From Citrobacter sp. RHB25-C09 (GTDB taxonomy: Bacteria > Pseudomonadota > Gammaproteobacteria > Enterobacterales > Enterobacteriaceae), in contig NZ_CP057483.1 in assembly GCF_013836145.1 (NCBI RefSeq), positions 434,001 to 498,000 of the forward strand: 64,000 nucleotides of DNA. Direction: 5' to 3'. Numbering within the stretch: position 1 is the stretch's first letter; every line of letters begins with the position of its first letter. A program made the translations under genes and the position numbers. The notes beneath the pieces were generated by a model. It did not search any database, was not told where the DNA came from, and worked only from the letters and a program-made list of their open reading frames with translations. Positions 1-9,707 of this stretch are shown in pieces.

Positions 1-84
1 AAGAACATGAAACTGTCCGTACCACTTGTTAACGTTTTCTAGCGTAATCATCGCGTCGGCAGGTTGCATTAATAATTGGCTCAT
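1..84 (-). CDS. yhdZ: Amino-acid ABC transporter ATP-binding protein, N-terminal fragment
   Basis: Only the first 28 codons lie in the window; the gene runs off the left edge. The start ATG is at 84 and the reading frame begins MSQLLMQPADAMITLENV, followed by NKWYGQFHVL, the usual opening of a polar amino-acid ABC ATPase just before its Walker A loop, which is outside the window. It is the last gene of the minus-strand yhdWXYZ set and starts 7 bases after the yhdY stop. By family it would power import of polar amino acids through YhdX/YhdY. Identity rests on the short N-terminus and the gene order. Confidence 0.85.
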   Translation of the reverse strand, partial: MSQLLMQPADAMITLENVNKWYGQFHVL

Positions 85-91
85 AGAATCC

Positions 92-1201
92 TCAGTGCGG
101 TGTACGCCCGGTGTTAAAGCGCTTTTCCAGATGCTGGCTGTAGCGCGACATACTGAAACAGAAAACCCAGTAAATCAGTGCAGCGAAAACATAACCTTCA
201 GTGGACATACCCAGCCAGACCGGGTCAACCGTTGCCTGTTGTACGCTACTGAACAGATCAAACAATCCGATAATGATGACCAGACTGGTATCTTTAAAGA
301 GAGCGATGATGGTGTTAACCAGCCCTGGAATGACCAACTTCAGCGCCTGGGGAAGAATGACCAGACCCTGAGTTTTCCAGTAGCCCAGAGCCAGTGATTC
401 TGCGGCTTCGTACTGCCCTTTCGGCAGAGCCTGTAATCCTCCACGAACGACTTCTGCCACATAGGCTGACTGAAAAAGGATCACTCCAACCAGTGCACGA
501 ATGAGCTTATCAATACTGGTGCCTTCCGCCATAAACAGGGGAAGCATCACCGATGACATAAACAACACGGTGATTAACGGTACCCCTCGCCAGAACTCGA
601 TGAAGATGACCGAGAGGATCCGCACGACAGGCATATGGGAGCGTCTTCCCAGCGCCAACAAAATGCCCAGCGGAAGTGCTCCTGCAATGCCAACAGCCGC
701 GATGATCAGCGTGAGCGTCAGCCCGCCCCACTGTCGGGTTTCGACGCGTTCGAGCCCCAACAGTCCACCATATAAAAGCCACCAGACAACAAGGGGGTAG
801 AGAATGCCCCAGGCCACGATATAACGGCCACGTCGTGGCATAGCTTTCCAGAACATCGGCGCAATGGAAAGCAGCCCGATAATCAGTGCCAGGTTGATAC
901 GCCAGCGTTGATCGTGTGGATAAAGCCCATACATGAAATGCCCAAAACGTTCATGGACAAATACCCAGCAGGCACCGGCTTTCGTGCAGTCTGCCCGGGT
1001 TGACCCGATCCAATTGGCCTGCAAGAACGCCCAATTGATTAATGGCGGGATGAGTTCCCACATCAGCCATACGCACACGAGCGTCAGCAGGCTATTAAAC
1101 CAACTGGAAAACAGATTCTTACGCATCCACAGCAGTGGGTGAGCACTACTACCGGTGCTGACCGGGCGCGGGGGATGAGATAACAGTACTTTCGTCATCA
1201 T
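92..1201 (-). CDS. yhdY: Amino-acid ABC transporter permease YhdY
   Basis: 369-residue inner-membrane permease of the HisM/GlnP family. The C-terminal half holds the transporter domain, with the EAA loop (GQYEAAESLALGYW, then VILPQALKLVIPGL) that docks on the ATPase. The N-terminal 120 residues carry extra hydrophobic segments and a soluble stretch containing two cysteines (DCTKAGACW), as in the long AapM-type permeases. Two ATGs are adjacent (1201 and 1198); the second gives the usual MTKVLLSHPP start. It lies 6 bases after yhdX, so it is operonic and probably forms a heteromeric channel with YhdX. Confidence 0.93.
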   Translation of the reverse strand: MMTKVLLSHPPRPVSTGSSAHPLLWMRKNLFSSWFNSLLTLVCVWLMWELIPPLINWAFLQANWIGSTRADCTKAGACWVFVHERFGHFMYGLYPHDQRWRINLALIIGLLSIAPMFWKAMPRRGRYIVAWGILYPLVVWWLLYGGLLGLERVETRQWGGLTLTLIIAAVGIAGALPLGILLALGRRSHMPVVRILSVIFIEFWRGVPLITVLFMSSVMLPLFMAEGTSIDKLIRALVGVILFQSAYVAEVVRGGLQALPKGQYEAAESLALGYWKTQGLVILPQALKLVIPGLVNTIIALFKDTSLVIIIGLFDLFSSVQQATVDPVWLGMSTEGYVFAALIYWVFCFSMSRYSQHLEKRFNTGRTPH

Positions 1202-1207
1202 GATTCC

Positions 1208-2389
1208 TTAGCGCTCAACAAGGGCGATTCGTCGGTTGTAGATATTCATCAGCAGCGAAATGCTAAGACTGATTATCAGATATACCGACATCGTAATGGC
1301 GATCGTTTCAATGGCTTGTCCCGTCTGGTTCAGCACCGTTCCGGCAAACAGAGAAACCATATCCGGATAGCCGATCGCGGCGGCAAGCGAAGAGTTTTTA
1401 ACAATATTCAGATATTGGCTGGTCAGGGGAGGAATAATTACCCGCAGCGCCTGAGGGATAATGACCTGGCGCAGCGTCACGGTATTAGGTAATCCCAGAG
1501 AGCGGGCGGCCTCATGCTGACCATAAGGTACTGCCTGAATACCTGCACGGATGATTTCGGCAATAAACGCCGAGGTATAAACCGAAAGCGCCAGTGTCAG
1601 TGCCGCCAGCTCTGGGATTAGCACCATGCCGCCGCGGAAATTAAACCCACGGAGCTGGGGGATTTCCCAGTGAAGCGCAGCACCGAAAAGCCAGTGCGCT
1701 GCTAATGGCAGCAGCACAATCACCCCTAATGCGCCGGGCCAGGTTCTGCGCAATTGTCCCGTTTTCGTTTGGTGTTGCTTATTAAAGCGAAAAAGCGCAA
1801 TAGAAACTGCAACCGCGAGTAAGACGGCAATTCCGAAAGCGAGAAGACCATCACCCATCTGTGGTGCGGGTATGTAAAGTCCACGATTGCTCAGAAAGAC
1901 GATGTCCAGCGCGTCGACGGCCTGACGCGGGCCGGGTAAATTGCGCAGCACGGCAAAGTACCAGAAAAAGATTTGCAGAAGAGGCGGGATATTACGGAAC
2001 GTCTCAATATAAATCGTCGAGAGCTTTCGCAGCAGCCAGTTGTCGGAAAGACGTGCCAGTCCCAGAAAAAAACCCAGAAACGACGCAAAAACAATGCACA
2101 GTGCGGACACCAGTAGCGTATTCAGTAACCCCACCACAAATACGCGGCCGTAAGTATCGCCTTGTTGATAGTCGATCAGGTGTTGGACGATACCAAATCC
2201 TGCGCTACGGTCGAGAAAAGCAAAGCCCGAGGTAATGCCGCGATTGCTCAGGTTATTGATCGTGTTATGAATTAAGTAAATGGCGACGGCAATGACCGCA
2301 ATAATGGCAAGGATCTGAAATAGCCAGGCACGGATCGCGGGATTAGAAAAGGAGAATGATCCTTTTACATTTAAGCGGCGATGGAACAT
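1208..2389 (-). CDS. yhdX: Amino-acid ABC transporter permease YhdX
   Basis: 393-residue inner-membrane permease of the AapQ type. The start ATG at 2389 is preferred over the ATG at 2434 because it has a GAGG ribosome-binding sequence 9 bases upstream and gives the family's normal length. Hydrophobic segments run from about residue 20, and the EAA loop is GQHEAARSLGLPNTVT followed by VIIPQALRVIIPPL near the C-terminus. It pairs with YhdY as the two-permease core of the importer. The substrate is not visible in sequence; related systems take polar or general L-amino acids. Confidence 0.93.
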   Translation of the reverse strand: MFHRRLNVKGSFSFSNPAIRAWLFQILAIIAVIAVAIYLIHNTINNLSNRGITSGFAFLDRSAGFGIVQHLIDYQQGDTYGRVFVVGLLNTLLVSALCIVFASFLGFFLGLARLSDNWLLRKLSTIYIETFRNIPPLLQIFFWYFAVLRNLPGPRQAVDALDIVFLSNRGLYIPAPQMGDGLLAFGIAVLLAVAVSIALFRFNKQHQTKTGQLRRTWPGALGVIVLLPLAAHWLFGAALHWEIPQLRGFNFRGGMVLIPELAALTLALSVYTSAFIAEIIRAGIQAVPYGQHEAARSLGLPNTVTLRQVIIPQALRVIIPPLTSQYLNIVKNSSLAAAIGYPDMVSLFAGTVLNQTGQAIETIAITMSVYLIISLSISLLMNIYNRRIALVER

Positions 2390-2458
2390 AAGAAAACCTC
2401 GGTAACCATGACTCTGAACTGAGCGCCGCAGCAACGGCGCTCGTTACATCACAACGAC

Positions 2459-3484
2459 TCAACGCACAGGAGGAGCGTATTGGATACCGCCGTTATTCCA
2501 CAGATTGTTTTGTCCACGTTTTATCTTCAGTGGGCTTTCTGAACCGACGTTGCGTTCAAAGATCTCAGCGTAGTTACCAACCTGTTTGATGATGTTATAG
2601 GCCCATTTATTATCAAGCTTCAGATCCTTACCATAATCCCCTTCTTTCCCTAGCAGATGCGCCATGTCCGGTGTCGCTGGGTTTGCCGCTTTTTCGTCAA
2701 CGTTTTTGGAGTTCACGCCCATCTCTTCTGCGTTCAGCATAGCGAATAATGTCCAACGCACGATCGAGAACCATTCATCATCACCACGGCGAACAACTGG
2801 CCCCAGCGGTTCTTTAGATATTACTTCTGGCAAAACGATCCATTCTGCGGGGTTACTGAGCTTAATGCGCAGGGCATAAAGCTGAGACTGGTCAGAGGCA
2901 AGCGTGTCGCATCGTCCGGATTCCAGCGCTTTTGCTGACTCATCGGAACGGTCAAACGTCACTGGCGTATATTTCATGTTGTTCGCTTTGAAGTAGTCAG
3001 CCACGTTCAGTTCAGTATCTGTACCTGCCTGAATACAGACGGTGGCACCATCCAGCTCTTTCGCACTTTTCAGACCCGCTTTGTTATGCGTCAGAAAACC
3101 GATGCCATCGTAGTAAGTTACGCCAGTGAAGGACATGCCCATACCGGCATCACGGGAAGAGGTCCAGGTCGTATTACGGGAGAGAAGATCAACCTCGCCA
3201 GACTGTAATGCGGTAAAGCGTTCTTTTGCGGTGAGCGGGGTATATTTCACTTTTGTATCATCGCCCAACACAGCGGCGGCAACGCCACGGCAGACATCCA
3301 CATCTATTCCAGAGAATTTCCCATCTGCGTCAGCATAAGAAAAACCGGGCAGACCGTCACTGATACCACATTGAACAAAACCTTTCTTTTTTACTGCATC
3401 CAGCGTTGTGCCAGCATGCGCCTGAGTGGCAACCGCAAGCAGCACGCTGGCAGCGGCCAGCGTGGTTATCATCATCTTTTTCAT
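2459..3484 (-). CDS. yhdW: Periplasmic amino-acid-binding protein YhdW
   Basis: 341-residue solute-binding protein. It has a clear Sec signal peptide (positive MKKMM, a hydrophobic stretch, cleavage after about residue 24 at TQAHA-GTT) and then the SBP family 3 fold, with the typical GLPGFSYADADGKFSGIDVD and RFTALQSGEVDLLSRN segments. The frame is open and complete. It is the first gene of the minus-strand transporter operon and would capture substrate in the periplasm for YhdXY. The upstream gap of over 350 bases probably holds the operon promoter, which I could not place confidently. Confidence 0.92.
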   Translation of the reverse strand: MKKMMITTLAAASVLLAVATQAHAGTTLDAVKKKGFVQCGISDGLPGFSYADADGKFSGIDVDVCRGVAAAVLGDDTKVKYTPLTAKERFTALQSGEVDLLSRNTTWTSSRDAGMGMSFTGVTYYDGIGFLTHNKAGLKSAKELDGATVCIQAGTDTELNVADYFKANNMKYTPVTFDRSDESAKALESGRCDTLASDQSQLYALRIKLSNPAEWIVLPEVISKEPLGPVVRRGDDEWFSIVRWTLFAMLNAEEMGVNSKNVDEKAANPATPDMAHLLGKEGDYGKDLKLDNKWAYNIIKQVGNYAEIFERNVGSESPLKIKRGQNNLWNNGGIQYAPPVR

Positions 3485-3846
3485 AATGCATCCTGTGTGG
3501 CGAAATTATTGTTATAGAGACGTTTTGCAACATCTATTACCTGTCTGTGGCTTTGGCCATACTCTCTTAAGCAAAGGGAGTGCCAAATTTATGCGTACGA
3601 TTACACGCCGCAATATGCTGAGTGTAGACAGGAAAAAATAAGTTCATTGCCCAGGAATGGTGCGAAATTGAAACGTAAGCCACATTTTGGAGCAAAATAT
3701 TTATAACAACGTTTATTAAGGGAAATAAAGATTGGGGCGTGAATATCGACAAGGTGAGTATCTGGAAAAAAACTAATGAAAAAGAATGAGAAAGGAAAAA
3801 CCGTCGTTGAATGTTGAGAGCGCAGCAGCGCTGCGCTCTCATGTGC
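3485..3846. other. Intergenic region between yhdW and yhdV
   Basis: This stretch has no supported gene. Its right part is AT-rich (about 3640-3790). It should contain the yhdW promoter near 3485-3560, but I see no convincing -35/-10 pair. A perfect hairpin sits at its right end (listed separately). Short open frames here have no family resemblance or ribosome-binding site that I can recognise. Confidence 0.6.
3816..3840 (-). terminator. Perfect 11-bp hairpin after yhdV
   Basis: An 11-bp perfect inverted repeat (GAGAGCGCAGC and its complement) around an AGC loop lies 6 bases beyond the yhdV stop codon. The position fits a transcript end, but no T-run follows directly on the minus strand (the nearest, TTTTTCC, is about 17 bases on). 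It is therefore either a weak terminator or a 3'-end stabilising stem. Confidence 0.5.
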
Positions 3847-4068
3847 TTATTTAGAGAGGGCTATAATCCCCATCGTCAGGCCCGCCACGGCAGCGGCTCC
3901 CCCGGCAATCGCACCCGCGGTTTCCCAGTTGTCCTGAGTAGAACCTTTCATACAGGTATTGGTGTGAACCAGACGACCCTGGTCATCATAAACCGGAACG
4001 CAGGGCGAATCGTGAGCACAGCCCGCCAGCAATGCCGTGAGCAATGCAACTGGAATTAATCTTTTCAT
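3847..4068 (-). CDS. yhdV: Small outer-membrane-type lipoprotein YhdV
   Basis: 73-residue protein with a lipoprotein signal peptide; the lipobox LLAGC places the lipidated cysteine at residue 17. A short polar part with three more cysteines (residues 18-45) is followed by a glycine/alanine-rich hydrophobic C-terminal segment (AGAIAGGAAAVAGLTMG) resembling a glycine-zipper. It matches E. coli YhdV almost residue for residue as I recall it. The function is unknown. It is transcribed alone, with hairpins on both sides. Confidence 0.9.
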   Translation of the reverse strand: MKRLIPVALLTALLAGCAHDSPCVPVYDDQGRLVHTNTCMKGSTQDNWETAGAIAGGAAAVAGLTMGIIALSK

Positions 4069-4272
4069 GGTGTTACCTCAAATAAAAACGCTCCGCCAGA
4101 CGCAGCAAAATGTGATGCCATCAACTTGTGAATACGAAACGAATTTTATCACTGCCAAAATAAAGAGAGATATTATAAATAATCTCAAATAATGTGTATT
4201 GTAAAAATAATGGAGAAGAAAGTTTCTGTCAGGGAGGAAGGAAAAACTATCTCCTTAATTAATAAAACAACT

Positions 4273-4304
4273 CAGGAAAAAGAAAAGGGCATCCGGAGAC
4301 GCCC
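4273..4304 (-). terminator. Rho-independent terminator of acrEF
   Basis: On the minus strand a 6-bp stem (GGGCGT with ATGCCC, one G-T pair) with a CTCCGG loop is followed by TTTTCTTTTT. It starts 11 bases after the acrF stop codon. Confidence 0.85.
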
Positions 4305-4315
4305 TGCTTTACATA

Positions 4316-7300
4316 TCAATCGTGATGCTTATTAAAACGGCGTCTTACCACGACAAAGAATACCGGCACAAAGAAGATGGCCAGTAACGTTGCCGTCAGC
4401 ATTCCCCCCATCACACCGGTGCCTACCGCGTTCTGAGCACCGCTGCCTGCCCCCCGGCTAATGACTAAGGGCATAACGCCGAGGATAAAGGCCAGTGATG
4501 TCATCAGGATAGGGCGCAAGCGCATACGAGAAGCCTCCAGAGTCGCTTCTATCAGTCCACGACCCTCTTTATCCATCAGGTCCTTCGCAAACTCTACAAT
4601 CAATATCGCGTTTTTAGCCGAAAGTCCGATGGTGGTTAAGAGCCCTACCTGGAAATAAACATCGTTATTCATACCCCGGAGTGATGCAGCCAGAAGAGCA
4701 CCCACCACGCCAAGCGGTACAACCAACATTACAGAGAAGGGGATCGACCAGCTTTCATAGAGTGCGGCCAGACACAGGAAAACGACAATCAGCGAAATGG
4801 CATACAGCGCCGGAGCCTGATTGCCGGACAGGCGTTCCTGGTAGGACATCCCCGTCCAGTCATGACCAATACCGCTTGGCAGTTTAGAGGCCAGCCCCTC
4901 CATCAGGGCCATCGCCTCGCCGGTACTTCTTCCCGGCGCAGCTTCACCTAACAGCTCCATGGATGGCATACCGTTGTAACGTTCCAGGCGCGGTGAACCA
5001 TAGACCCAGTGTGCAGAACTGAATGTCGAGAACGGTACCATTTCGCCGTTCGCGCTGCGAACATACAGATTGTTGATGTCTTCTGGAAGCATGCGGAATT
5101 TCGCATCAGCCTGAACGTACACTTTCTTCACGCGTCCACGATCGATAAAGTCGTTAACGTAGTAACCGCCCAACGCAGCAGAGATCGTTTCATTAATATC
5201 AGACAGCGAAACGCCCAGCGCCTGCGCTTTTTCCTGATCGACATCCAGTTTGAACTGGGCAGTATCTTCCAGGCCATTCGGACGTACTCGTACCAGGACG
5301 TCAGGGTGCTGCGTGACCATTCCGAGTAACTGGTTACGTGCCGACGTGAGGGCGGTGTGTCCCAGTCCACCCTGATCAATTAATTCAAAGTCGAAGCCCG
5401 TTGCGGTTCCCAGTTCAACAATCGCGGGCATGTTGAAGGGGAATACCAGACCATCGCGAATCTGACTAAAGGCGTGAGTTGCGCGTGCAATAATCGATTC
5501 AACGCTATTCTCATCTCCACTGCGCTCTTCCCAGGGTTTCAGGCTGACAAACGCCATCCCTGAGTTTTGCCCCTGCCCGCTAAAGCTAAAGCCGTTAACC
5601 GTAAAGACGCTCTCTACGTTAGCTTTTTCATCGTTCAGATAGTAATGGGTGACCTGATCCAGCACGTTTTGAGTGCGCTCCTGTGTTGCGCCGGAAGGTA
5701 GCTGAATCATGGTCAGGAATACGCCCTGATCTTCCTCTGGCAAGAAGGAGGTTGGCAGACGTAAGAACAGCACCGCCATCCCGACAACAATCACCAGGTA
5801 AATGACCAGATAGCGGCCGGTGTTGCGCACAATACCGCTTACGCTGTCGGTGTAGTGGTTAACGCTGCGATCAAATTTGGCGTTAAACCAGCCGAAGAAG
5901 CCACTTTTTTTCTCGTGGTGATCGGCGGATACCGGCTTAAGCAGCGTGGCGCAAAGTGCCGGGGTCAGGATAAGCGCGACCAGAACCGAAAGCGCCATTG
6001 CTGAGACGATAGTAATAGAGAACTGGCGATAGATGGCGCCCGTGGAGCCGCCGAAGAAAGCCATCGGGATGAAAACGGCAGACAGCACCATCGCGATCCC
6101 CACCAGGGCTCCCTGAATTTGTGACATGGACTTCTCGGTTGCCTCTTTTGGGGGCAACTTGTCTTCCATCATCACACGCTCAACGTTTTCCACCACGACT
6201 ATCGCGTCATCGACCAACAGGCCGATGGCCAGCACCATCCCGAACATGGTCAGGGTGTTTATGGAGTAGCCAAACGCCGCGAGTACCGCAAAAGTACCCA
6301 GAAGGACTACCGGTACGGCAATGGTGGGAATGAGCGTCGCACGAATGTTCTGTAAGAACAGGTACATAACCAGGAAGACCAGTACTATCGCTTCAAACAG
6401 CGTTTTCACCACTTCATGAATGGAAATCTTCACGAATGGTGTGGTGTCGTATGGATACACGACCTTCATTCCTTGTGGGAAGAAAGGTTGAAGTTCAACA
6501 AGTTTTGCTTTGATGGCGGTGGCGGTATCCAGCGCGTTTGCACCCGTTGCCAGCTTAATTCCCAGACCAGACGCCGGTTTACCGTTAATACGGGCGACAA
6601 CGTTATAGTTTTCCCCTCCGAGTTCAACCCGGGCGACATCTTTAAGGCGAACGACAGAACCGTCGCTGTTCACCCGCAAGGTTACTTTGCTGAATTCTTC
6701 AGGATCCTTCAGGCGTGTCTGGGCGATGATTGAGGCGTTAAGCTGTTGTCCAGGCAGCGCCGGAGTCCCGCCAAGCTGACCTGCCGCAATTTGGTCGTTC
6801 TGCACCTTCAGTTGATTAATGACGTCTACCGGCGTGAGCTGGTATTTATTGAGCAGATTGGCATCCAACCAGATACGCATCGCATACTGTGCTCCAAACA
6901 ACTGAACATCACCCACGCCGTTCAGGCGGCTGATGGAGTCTTTAACGTTCGATGCCACGTAGTCGGAGATATCATCCTGGGTGGTCTGTGGGTTATCAGA
7001 GACGAAACCTGCAACCATCAAGAAGCTGCTGCTGGATTTCTCGACGCTGATCCCTTGCTGCTGTACTTCTTGTGGCAGTAACGGTGTCGCAAGCTGCAGT
7101 TTGTTTTGCACCTGAACCTGGGCGATATCCGGGTCGGTACCGGACTGGAAGGTCAATGTAATGGTCACGCTACCCGCAGAGTCGCTGGTGGAGGACATAT
7201 ACATCAGGTTATCGATACCATTCATGTTCTGTTCGATAACCTGGGTGACCGTATCCTGAACCGTCTGTGCGTCTGCGCCGGGGTAGTTAGCTGAAATCGA

Positions 7301-7429
7301 CACCGCCGGCGGAGCAATCGTCGGGTACTGCGCAACGGGCAGTTGCATAATCGCCAGGGCACCTGCCAGCATCAATATGATGGCCAATACCCAGGCAAAG
7401 ATAGGACGCCTGATAAAAAAGTTTGCCAT
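4316..7429 (-). CDS. acrF: RND multidrug efflux transporter AcrF
   Basis: 1037-residue inner-membrane proton/drug antiporter of the HAE1 RND family. The N-terminus MANFFIRRPIFAWVLAI is the first transmembrane helix, followed by a large periplasmic porter domain. Around residue 407 is GLLVDDAIVVVENVERVM with the paired aspartates of the proton relay, and near residue 940 SAKNAILIVEFAKDL supplies the relay lysine. The C-terminal half repeats the fold. The sequence follows E. coli AcrF more closely than AcrB. With AcrE and TolC it would export dyes, bile salts and antibiotics. It sits 12 bases after acrE in one operon, opposite the regulator acrS. Confidence 0.97.
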   Translation of the reverse strand: MANFFIRRPIFAWVLAIILMLAGALAIMQLPVAQYPTIAPPAVSISANYPGADAQTVQDTVTQVIEQNMNGIDNLMYMSSTSDSAGSVTITLTFQSGTDPDIAQVQVQNKLQLATPLLPQEVQQQGISVEKSSSSFLMVAGFVSDNPQTTQDDISDYVASNVKDSISRLNGVGDVQLFGAQYAMRIWLDANLLNKYQLTPVDVINQLKVQNDQIAAGQLGGTPALPGQQLNASIIAQTRLKDPEEFSKVTLRVNSDGSVVRLKDVARVELGGENYNVVARINGKPASGLGIKLATGANALDTATAIKAKLVELQPFFPQGMKVVYPYDTTPFVKISIHEVVKTLFEAIVLVFLVMYLFLQNIRATLIPTIAVPVVLLGTFAVLAAFGYSINTLTMFGMVLAIGLLVDDAIVVVENVERVMMEDKLPPKEATEKSMSQIQGALVGIAMVLSAVFIPMAFFGGSTGAIYRQFSITIVSAMALSVLVALILTPALCATLLKPVSADHHEKKSGFFGWFNAKFDRSVNHYTDSVSGIVRNTGRYLVIYLVIVVGMAVLFLRLPTSFLPEEDQGVFLTMIQLPSGATQERTQNVLDQVTHYYLNDEKANVESVFTVNGFSFSGQGQNSGMAFVSLKPWEERSGDENSVESIIARATHAFSQIRDGLVFPFNMPAIVELGTATGFDFELIDQGGLGHTALTSARNQLLGMVTQHPDVLVRVRPNGLEDTAQFKLDVDQEKAQALGVSLSDINETISAALGGYYVNDFIDRGRVKKVYVQADAKFRMLPEDINNLYVRSANGEMVPFSTFSSAHWVYGSPRLERYNGMPSMELLGEAAPGRSTGEAMALMEGLASKLPSGIGHDWTGMSYQERLSGNQAPALYAISLIVVFLCLAALYESWSIPFSVMLVVPLGVVGALLAASLRGMNNDVYFQVGLLTTIGLSAKNAILIVEFAKDLMDKEGRGLIEATLEASRMRLRPILMTSLAFILGVMPLVISRGAGSGAQNAVGTGVMGGMLTATLLAIFFVPVFFVVVRRRFNKHHD

Positions 7430-7441
7430 TTCCGGTTACCT

Positions 7442-8605
7442 TTATTGCGCTGCTTTGGCCGCAGGGGCATTGGTATCTGCGGTGGCTTTAACTTTCGCGC
7501 CAGGCCGTGCTTTTTGTATGCCGCTGACGATCACTTTATCGCCAGTCTGCAACCCTTCGCTGATTAACCATTTATCGCCAATGGCCTGCGAAGCGACGAC
7601 AGGGCGCGACTCAACTTCATTTTTCGCGTTGACGACCAGCACCGTGGCATCGCCGCGCGGTGTACGCGTTACGCCTTGCTGGGGAATCAGAATGGCGTTT
7701 GGCTGTACGCCTTCGTCAATGCGAGCGCGGACAAACATACCAGGGAGTAGCGTGTGCTGTGGGTTAGGGAATACCGCACGGAGCGTAATGGAGCCGGTGC
7801 TTTCATCGACGGTGACATCCGAGAACTGCAACGTGCCTTTCAACGGATAGGCTTTGCCATTTTCCATCACCAGTTCGACGCTGTTGCTCGCGCTGTCTTT
7901 ATGCAAACTACCCTGCTCAACGGATTGTTTGAGGCGCATGAAGTCGCTACTGGACTGGGTAACATCAATATAAATAGGATCCAGTTGTTGGACGGTAGCC
8001 AGTTCTGTCGCCTGGCCGTTAGTGACCAGAGCGCCTTCGGTAACGTTGGATTTCCCAATACGGCCACTGATTGGCGAAGTCACTTTGGTGTAAGCGAGAT
8101 TAATGCGCGCGCTTTCAACGGCGGCTTTAGCGGCGATGACGGTCGCATCTGCCTGCCGAGCATCCGCAATCGCCTGATCGTATTCCTGCTGGCTGATGTA
8201 TTTCGTGCCGACCAGCGGAACATAGCGCTTCACCGTTAAATGCGCGATGGCGGCAGCGGCTTCACTTTTTGCCAGTTCGCCTTTTGCGCTGTCGTAATTC
8301 GCCTGATAGGTGGCAGGATCGATCTGATAGAGCGACTGTCCCGCGTCTACATCGCTTCCTTCGGTAAAGTTTCTCTTCAGCACAATACCGCTAACCTGAG
8401 GACGAACTTCAGCAATCCGGAATGCTGAGGTTCGTCCTGGCAATTCGGTCGTCACAGCTAAAGGCTCGGTTTTGACCACATGAACGGTCACTTGCGGCTC
8501 ACTGGCATGAGTTTGTTGCTCCCCCTGATCGTTACAACCGGCAAGAAGTGCAGCAGAAATTATGATGAATGAGGGCAGGAGTGAAAACCTGGCATGTCTC
8601 GTCAT
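7442..8605 (-). CDS. acrE: Periplasmic adaptor lipoprotein AcrE
   Basis: 387-residue membrane-fusion protein. Its lipoprotein signal ends in LLAGC with the lipidated cysteine at residue 24. Next come a lipoyl/barrel-sandwich half (PQVSGIVLKRNFTEGSDV), a coiled-coil hairpin rich in alanine, lysine and glutamate (about residues 100-170) and the second lipoyl half (SPISGRIGKSNVTEGALV). The C-terminal beta-barrel and membrane-proximal parts end in an alanine-rich tail. It bridges AcrF to TolC. It is the first gene of acrEF and is divergent from acrS over 413 bases. Confidence 0.96.
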   Translation of the reverse strand: MTRHARFSLLPSFIIISAALLAGCNDQGEQQTHASEPQVTVHVVKTEPLAVTTELPGRTSAFRIAEVRPQVSGIVLKRNFTEGSDVDAGQSLYQIDPATYQANYDSAKGELAKSEAAAAIAHLTVKRYVPLVGTKYISQQEYDQAIADARQADATVIAAKAAVESARINLAYTKVTSPISGRIGKSNVTEGALVTNGQATELATVQQLDPIYIDVTQSSSDFMRLKQSVEQGSLHKDSASNSVELVMENGKAYPLKGTLQFSDVTVDESTGSITLRAVFPNPQHTLLPGMFVRARIDEGVQPNAILIPQQGVTRTPRGDATVLVVNAKNEVESRPVVASQAIGDKWLISEGLQTGDKVIVSGIQKARPGAKVKATADTNAPAAKAAQ

Positions 8606-9018
8606 TACTGTTCCTTAAAAAACAAACGCTCGTTATTTACCGGGTAAGGTAGGGCGGTAACGTGCATATAGAAAATAGCAGTTTGCTATCCTACAAATTA
8701 TTAGCATGCGATGTAAGCAATACTTATTTCAGAAGGCGGGGCTCGGCACGTAAAAGCAAAAAAAGAAGATTGTGTTGAGGTTTCTCTTGTTGCCAAATTG
8801 TAATTTTCTGTTTGTTATCAATATAAATTGAAATATGCATTGGTTGAGTGAATATTTTTACTCTAAATATTTATTGATATTATTAATTTGAATCTTTTGT
8901 GCTTCGTGCGTCAACGCGTGTATCGTTAAATAATAAATGAAGTGATATATTCCTTTTTTTGACGATAACCTGGTCAGCAACATTTATCGTTTTTATCCTG
9001 TTCCAGGTACGATAACCT
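8606..9018. promoter_or_regulatory. Divergent acrE / acrS control region
   Basis: A 413-base AT-rich gap holds the promoters of acrEF (leftward) and acrS (rightward). An imperfect inverted repeat lies at 8683-8720 (TTGCTATCCTACA against TGTAAGCAA), resembling the palindromes bound by TetR-type efflux regulators; as an AcrS operator this is inference. The very AT-rich part (8760-8960) is the kind of DNA silenced by H-NS, which is known to repress acrEF in E. coli. Confidence 0.5.
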
Positions 9019-9684
9019 ATGGCAAAGAAAACGAAGGCCGATGCCCTCAAAACGCGGCAACACTTGATTGAAACCGCCATCATGCAGTTTGCGACCAAAG
9101 GGGTCGGGAATACGACGCTGAACGATATCGCGGATGCAGCCCAGGTCACACGCGGCGCCATCTACTGGCATTTTGAAAACAAGACGCAACTCTTTAATGA
9201 AGTCTGGTTGCAACAACCCCCTTTGGGCGATCTCATCAATGACAGATTATCCTCGGATACGCATGATAATCCTTTGTTACAGCTACGAGAGAAATTAATC
9301 GTCGGTTTACAATATATCGCGACGGTTCCCCGTCAGCAGGCTTTATTGCAAATCTTATATCATAAGTGTGAGTTTAATGATGAGATGCTTTCAAAGCGGG
9401 AGATTCGGGAAAAAATGGGGTTTAGTCAACTGACTCTGCGTCATGTATTGCAGACATGCATGAATAAGGGATTGGTTTCCAGGACACTGGATTTAGAGGT
9501 GATATTAATTGTTATTCACGGCAGTTTTAGCGGTATTGTTAAAAACTGGCTAATGAATCCTGCGAGTTTTGATCTTTTTTCTCAAGCTCCCGCGCTGGTG
9601 GATAATGTATTAAGAATGTTAAGTCCTGAAGGGAATGTCATGCAATTTATTCAGCGAAATAATATTGTCAGGGAAAAAGAGTAA
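9019..9684 (+). CDS. acrS: TetR-family efflux regulator AcrS (EnvR)
   Basis: 221-residue TetR-type repressor. The N-terminal helix-turn-helix is clear (TTLNDIADAAQVTRGAIYWHFENKTQLFNEVW, residues about 34-65), and the ligand-binding domain follows (DNPLLQLREKLIVGLQYIA onward). It is divergent from acrE and is known in E. coli to repress acrAB and to act on acrEF. The C-terminal third drifts from the E. coli protein more than the DNA-binding half does, as is usual for ligand domains in this family. Confidence 0.93.
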   Translation: MAKKTKADALKTRQHLIETAIMQFATKGVGNTTLNDIADAAQVTRGAIYWHFENKTQLFNEVWLQQPPLGDLINDRLSSDTHDNPLLQLREKLIVGLQYIATVPRQQALLQILYHKCEFNDEMLSKREIREKMGFSQLTLRHVLQTCMNKGLVSRTLDLEVILIVIHGSFSGIVKNWLMNPASFDLFSQAPALVDNVLRMLSPEGNVMQFIQRNNIVREKE

Positions 9685-9707
9685 CTCTGTCTCTTAATAA
9701 ATACGAT